Assembly: GCF_003709565.1 (NCBI RefSeq)
Contig: NZ_QNRC01000016.1
Location: forward strand, 32,605 to 96,604
DNA length: 64,000 bases
Direction: 5' to 3'
Source of the DNA: Paracoccus sigandri
Lineage (GTDB): Bacteria; Pseudomonadota; Alphaproteobacteria; Rhodobacterales; Rhodobacteraceae
In this document: in pieces, positions 62,030-64,000 of the stretch
Layout: the number at the start of each line of letters is the position of its first letter
How positions within the stretch are numbered: position 1 is the stretch's first letter
Notes under the pieces: model-generated
Databases searched by the model: none
The model's input: only the letters and a program-made list of their open reading frames with translations
What the model was told of the DNA's origin: nothing
Made by a program: the position numbers and the translations under genes

Positions 62030-63313
62030 ATGGCCATCTCGCTTTTCGCGATCTTCGCGATCCTTCTGGTCGTCGGGATGCCGGTGGCCTTCGCCATCGC
62101 CATTTCCGCCTTCGGCGCGGTGATGATCCAGGGGCGCTACCCCTCGATCGTCGTGGTGAAGGAGATGTTCACCGGCCTCGACAGCTTCCCGCTGATGGCC
62201 GTGCCCTTCTTCGTGCTGGCGGCCGAGATCATGACCGGCGGCGCCATGACGCTGATCCTGCTGCGCTTCGCCGCGCAGTTCTTCGGGCGGATGCGCGGCG
62301 GGCTGGGCTATGCCAATGTCTTCTCCTCGACGCTGTTCGCGGGGGTTTCCGGCTCGGCGCTGGCCGATGCGGCGGGGCCCGGCGCGATGATGATCCGCAT
62401 GATGGAGAAGGAGGGCTACGACAAGTCCTATGCCTCGGCGCTGACCGCCTCGGCCGCGATCGTGGGTCCGATCATCCCGCCATCGATCACCATGATCATC
62501 TATGCCATGCAGGATGAACGCGTCTCGGTCGGCGGGCTGTTCATGGCCGGGATCCTGCCGGGGCTGCTGATCTCGTGCTGCTTCGCGGGCGCGAATTACA
62601 TCATGAGCCGCAGGCGCAACTATCGCGCCGCGGCCGACCGGCCGGCGCTGGGGCAGATGCTGAGAAACAGCATCGCCGCCCTGCCCGCGCTGATGCTGAT
62701 CGTGCTGATCGTCGGCGGCATCCGCGGCGGCATCTTCACGCCAACCGAGGCCTCGGTCGTCGCGGTCTTCTACGCGCTGTTCTGCGGCATGTTCGTCTAT
62801 CGCAGCCTGAAGCTGTCGGCGCTGCCGTCGATCCTGGCGACGGCGGCGATCACCTCGGGGGCGATCCTTCTGATCCTGGCCGCCGCGCGCGCCTTCGCCT
62901 GGGTGCTGATCATCGAGCGCGTGCCGCAATCGGTGGCGCAATACATCGTCGCGCTGGAACTGTCGCCGATCGTCTTCCTGCTGGCGGTGAACCTGCTGCT
63001 GCTGGTCTTCGGCCTGTTCATGGACCCGCTGCCCGGCGTGATGATCCTGGTGCCGATCCTGGCGCCCATCGCCCATTCGCTGGGGATCGACCCGATCCAT
63101 TTCGCCATCATCGTGATCGTCAACCTGACGATGGGGCTGGTCACGCCGCCCGTGGGCAGCCTGCTCTTCGTGGTCTCCTCGGTGGTGAAGATCCCTGTCA
63201 CCTCGATCCTGCGCGAGATGCCGATCTTCTTCCTGGCCAATATCGCGATCCTGATGATCCTGACCTTCGTTCCCGCCATCTCGACCTGGCTGCCGCGGGT
63301 CAGCGGCTTCTAG
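62030..63313 (+). CDS. dctM: TRAP transporter large permease (DctM)
   Basis: This 427-residue protein has about twelve helices, VVGMPVAFAIAISAFGAVM near the start, VFSSTLFAGVSGSALADAAGPG, and the later NLLLLVFGLFMDPLPGVMI and NLTMGLVTPPVGSLLF. It imports the organic acid with sodium ions together with DctQ. It starts nine bases after dctQ and is followed by a strong hairpin. The substrate is not predictable; no catabolic gene is adjacent. Confidence 0.94.
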   Translation: MAISLFAIFAILLVVGMPVAFAIAISAFGAVMIQGRYPSIVVVKEMFTGLDSFPLMAVPFFVLAAEIMTGGAMTLILLRFAAQFFGRMRGGLGYANVFSSTLFAGVSGSALADAAGPGAMMIRMMEKEGYDKSYASALTASAAIVGPIIPPSITMIIYAMQDERVSVGGLFMAGILPGLLISCCFAGANYIMSRRRNYRAAADRPALGQMLRNSIAALPALMLIVLIVGGIRGGIFTPTEASVVAVFYALFCGMFVYRSLKLSALPSILATAAITSGAILLILAAARAFAWVLIIERVPQSVAQYIVALELSPIVFLLAVNLLLLVFGLFMDPLPGVMILVPILAPIAHSLGIDPIHFAIIVIVNLTMGLVTPPVGSLLFVVSSVVKIPVTSILREMPIFFLANIAILMILTFVPAISTWLPRVSGF

Positions 63314-63329
63314 GGCGCCGCGCCGAACC

Positions 63330-63353
63330 GCCGCCGGGAGCCGTCCCGGCGGC
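63330..63353. terminator. Bidirectional terminator between dctM and acs
   Basis: A perfect 10-bp stem (GCCGCCGGGA with TCCCGGCGGC, loop GCCG) is followed on the plus strand by a pyrimidine run TTCCTTCC. It lies between two convergent genes. Confidence 0.85.
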
Positions 63354-63374
63354 TTCCTTCCAGGGCTGCCCGCG

Positions 63375-64000
63375 TCAGTGATTCATCCTGTTTCTGATGA
63401 GTTCGTCGACGACTTCGGGTTCTGCGAGGGTTGATGTGTCTCCGAGGCTGTCGAAGTCGTTCTCGGCGATCTTGCGCAGGATGCGGCGCATGATCTTGCC
63501 GGAACGGGTCTTCGGCATGCCCGGCGCCCACTGGATGAGGTCGGGCTTGGCGATCGGGCCGATCTCGGTGCGCACCCATTTCTCCAGCTCGGCGCGCAGA
63601 TCCTCGGAGGGCTCGACGCCGTTCATCAGCGTCACATAGGCATAGATCCCCTGGCCCTTCAGCGGATGCGGATAGCCCACCACCGCCGCCTCGGCCACCT
63701 TGGCATGGGCCACCAGCGCCGATTCCACCTCGGCCGTGCCCATCCGGTGGCCGGAAACGTTGATCACGTCATCGACCCGCCCGGTGATCCAGTAATAACC
63801 GTCCTCGTCGCGGCGGCAGCCGTCGCCGGTGAAGTAATAGCCCGGATATTGCTGGAAATAGGCCTCCTCGAAGCGCTGGTGGTCGCCCCACAGCGTGCGC
63901 ATCTGCCCCGGCCAGCTGTCACTGATGCACAGCACCCCCTCGGCCGGGTCGCCCTCGATCAGCTTCGCCGTCTCGGGCTCCAGCACCGCCGGTTTCACCC
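63375..64000 (-). CDS. acs: Acetyl-CoA synthetase, C-terminal part
   Basis: The gene runs in from the right edge, so the 5' part is missing; the 208 complete codons seen include [33 protein letters not shown] (in overlapping parts) and the C-terminal acetylation-site motif [14 protein letters not shown], whose lysine is acylated in relatives to switch the enzyme off. It converts acetate, CoA and ATP to acetyl-CoA. It is convergent with the TRAP genes. The family call is certain from the conserved core even though the AMP-binding P-loop lies outside the window. Confidence 0.95.
   Translation of the reverse strand, partial: VKPAVLEPETAKLIEGDPAEGVLCISDSWPGQMRTLWGDHQRFEEAYFQQYPGYYFTGDGCRRDEDGYYWITGRVDDVINVSGHRMGTAEVESALVAHAKVAEAAVVGYPHPLKGQGIYAYVTLMNGVEPSEDLRAELEKWVRTEIGPIAKPDLIQWAPGMPKTRSGKIMRRILRKIAENDFDSLGDTSTLAEPEVVDELIRNRMNH

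Overview
The window is about 64 kb of GC-rich DNA with dense, short-spaced genes. Several features point to an alphaproteobacterium of the Rhodobacteraceae, most likely Paracoccus or a close relative: an intergenic repeat of a kind I recall from that family, a ChpT phosphotransferase gene preceded by CtrA-type half sites, an adenosylcobalamin-dependent NrdJ ribonucleotide reductase, the ornithine-lipid genes olsBA, cobalamin riboswitches of the btuB/cbtB type, and succinylated periplasmic glucan genes. The genus is inferred from recalled family patterns; no search was run.

Layout. 0-2.6 kb: the 3' part of glmU and all of glmS (UDP-GlcNAc supply). 2.8-6.5 kb: a Tat-exported molybdenum hydroxylase with its XdhC maturation factor. 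6.8-8.5 kb: ada coupled to a 2-oxoglutarate/Fe(II) oxygenase. 8.7-15.9 kb: a siderophore uptake locus (binding protein, two permeases and ATPase joined by 4-bp overlaps, a divergent TonB receptor and an AraC-type regulator). 16.2-24.9 kb: a leftward catabolic cluster with two MmgE/PrpD proteins, a GntR regulator, a tripartite tricarboxylate transporter, an SDR protein lacking the catalytic tyrosine and an AbrB-type membrane protein; two matching palindromic sites mark a probable regulon. 25.1-27.1 kb: zinc alcohol dehydrogenase, DUF4186 protein and flavin-reductase-like protein.

27.1-30.9 kb is a scar region: an IS66 tail fused to the last part of an RTX-type protein gene, a SleB-like hydrolase, an IS110 tail, a decayed IS3 orfA, an AAA+ ATPase truncated beside it, and short repeats resembling IS21 ends. 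30.9-38.7 kb: nrdJ, olsBA, DUF3553, chpT, a HEPN-like gene, hom between two near-identical 73-bp repeats, and a lytic transglycosylase. 38.9-45.6 kb: a B12/cobalt regulon with two cobalamin riboswitches controlling btuB-btuC-btuD-orphan-DUF1636 and cbtB-cbtA. 45.6-51.8 kb: an Lrp regulator, waaA, DUF1178, lysC and ptsP. 51.9-56.7 kb: opgG-opgH-opgC. 56.9-60.4 kb: nadA-nadB-nadC. 60.5-63.3 kb: a TRAP transporter, then a bidirectional terminator and the 3' end of a convergent acs.

How the parts connect. NrdJ needs adenosylcobalamin, and the btu/cbt operons 6 kb away import B12 and cobalt under riboswitch control. Hom and LysC belong to the same aspartate pathway. The best candidate for something undescribed is the 16.2-24.9 kb cluster, which looks like a self-contained uptake and degradation system for an unknown carboxylic acid. 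I saw no rRNA, tRNA or CRISPR array.
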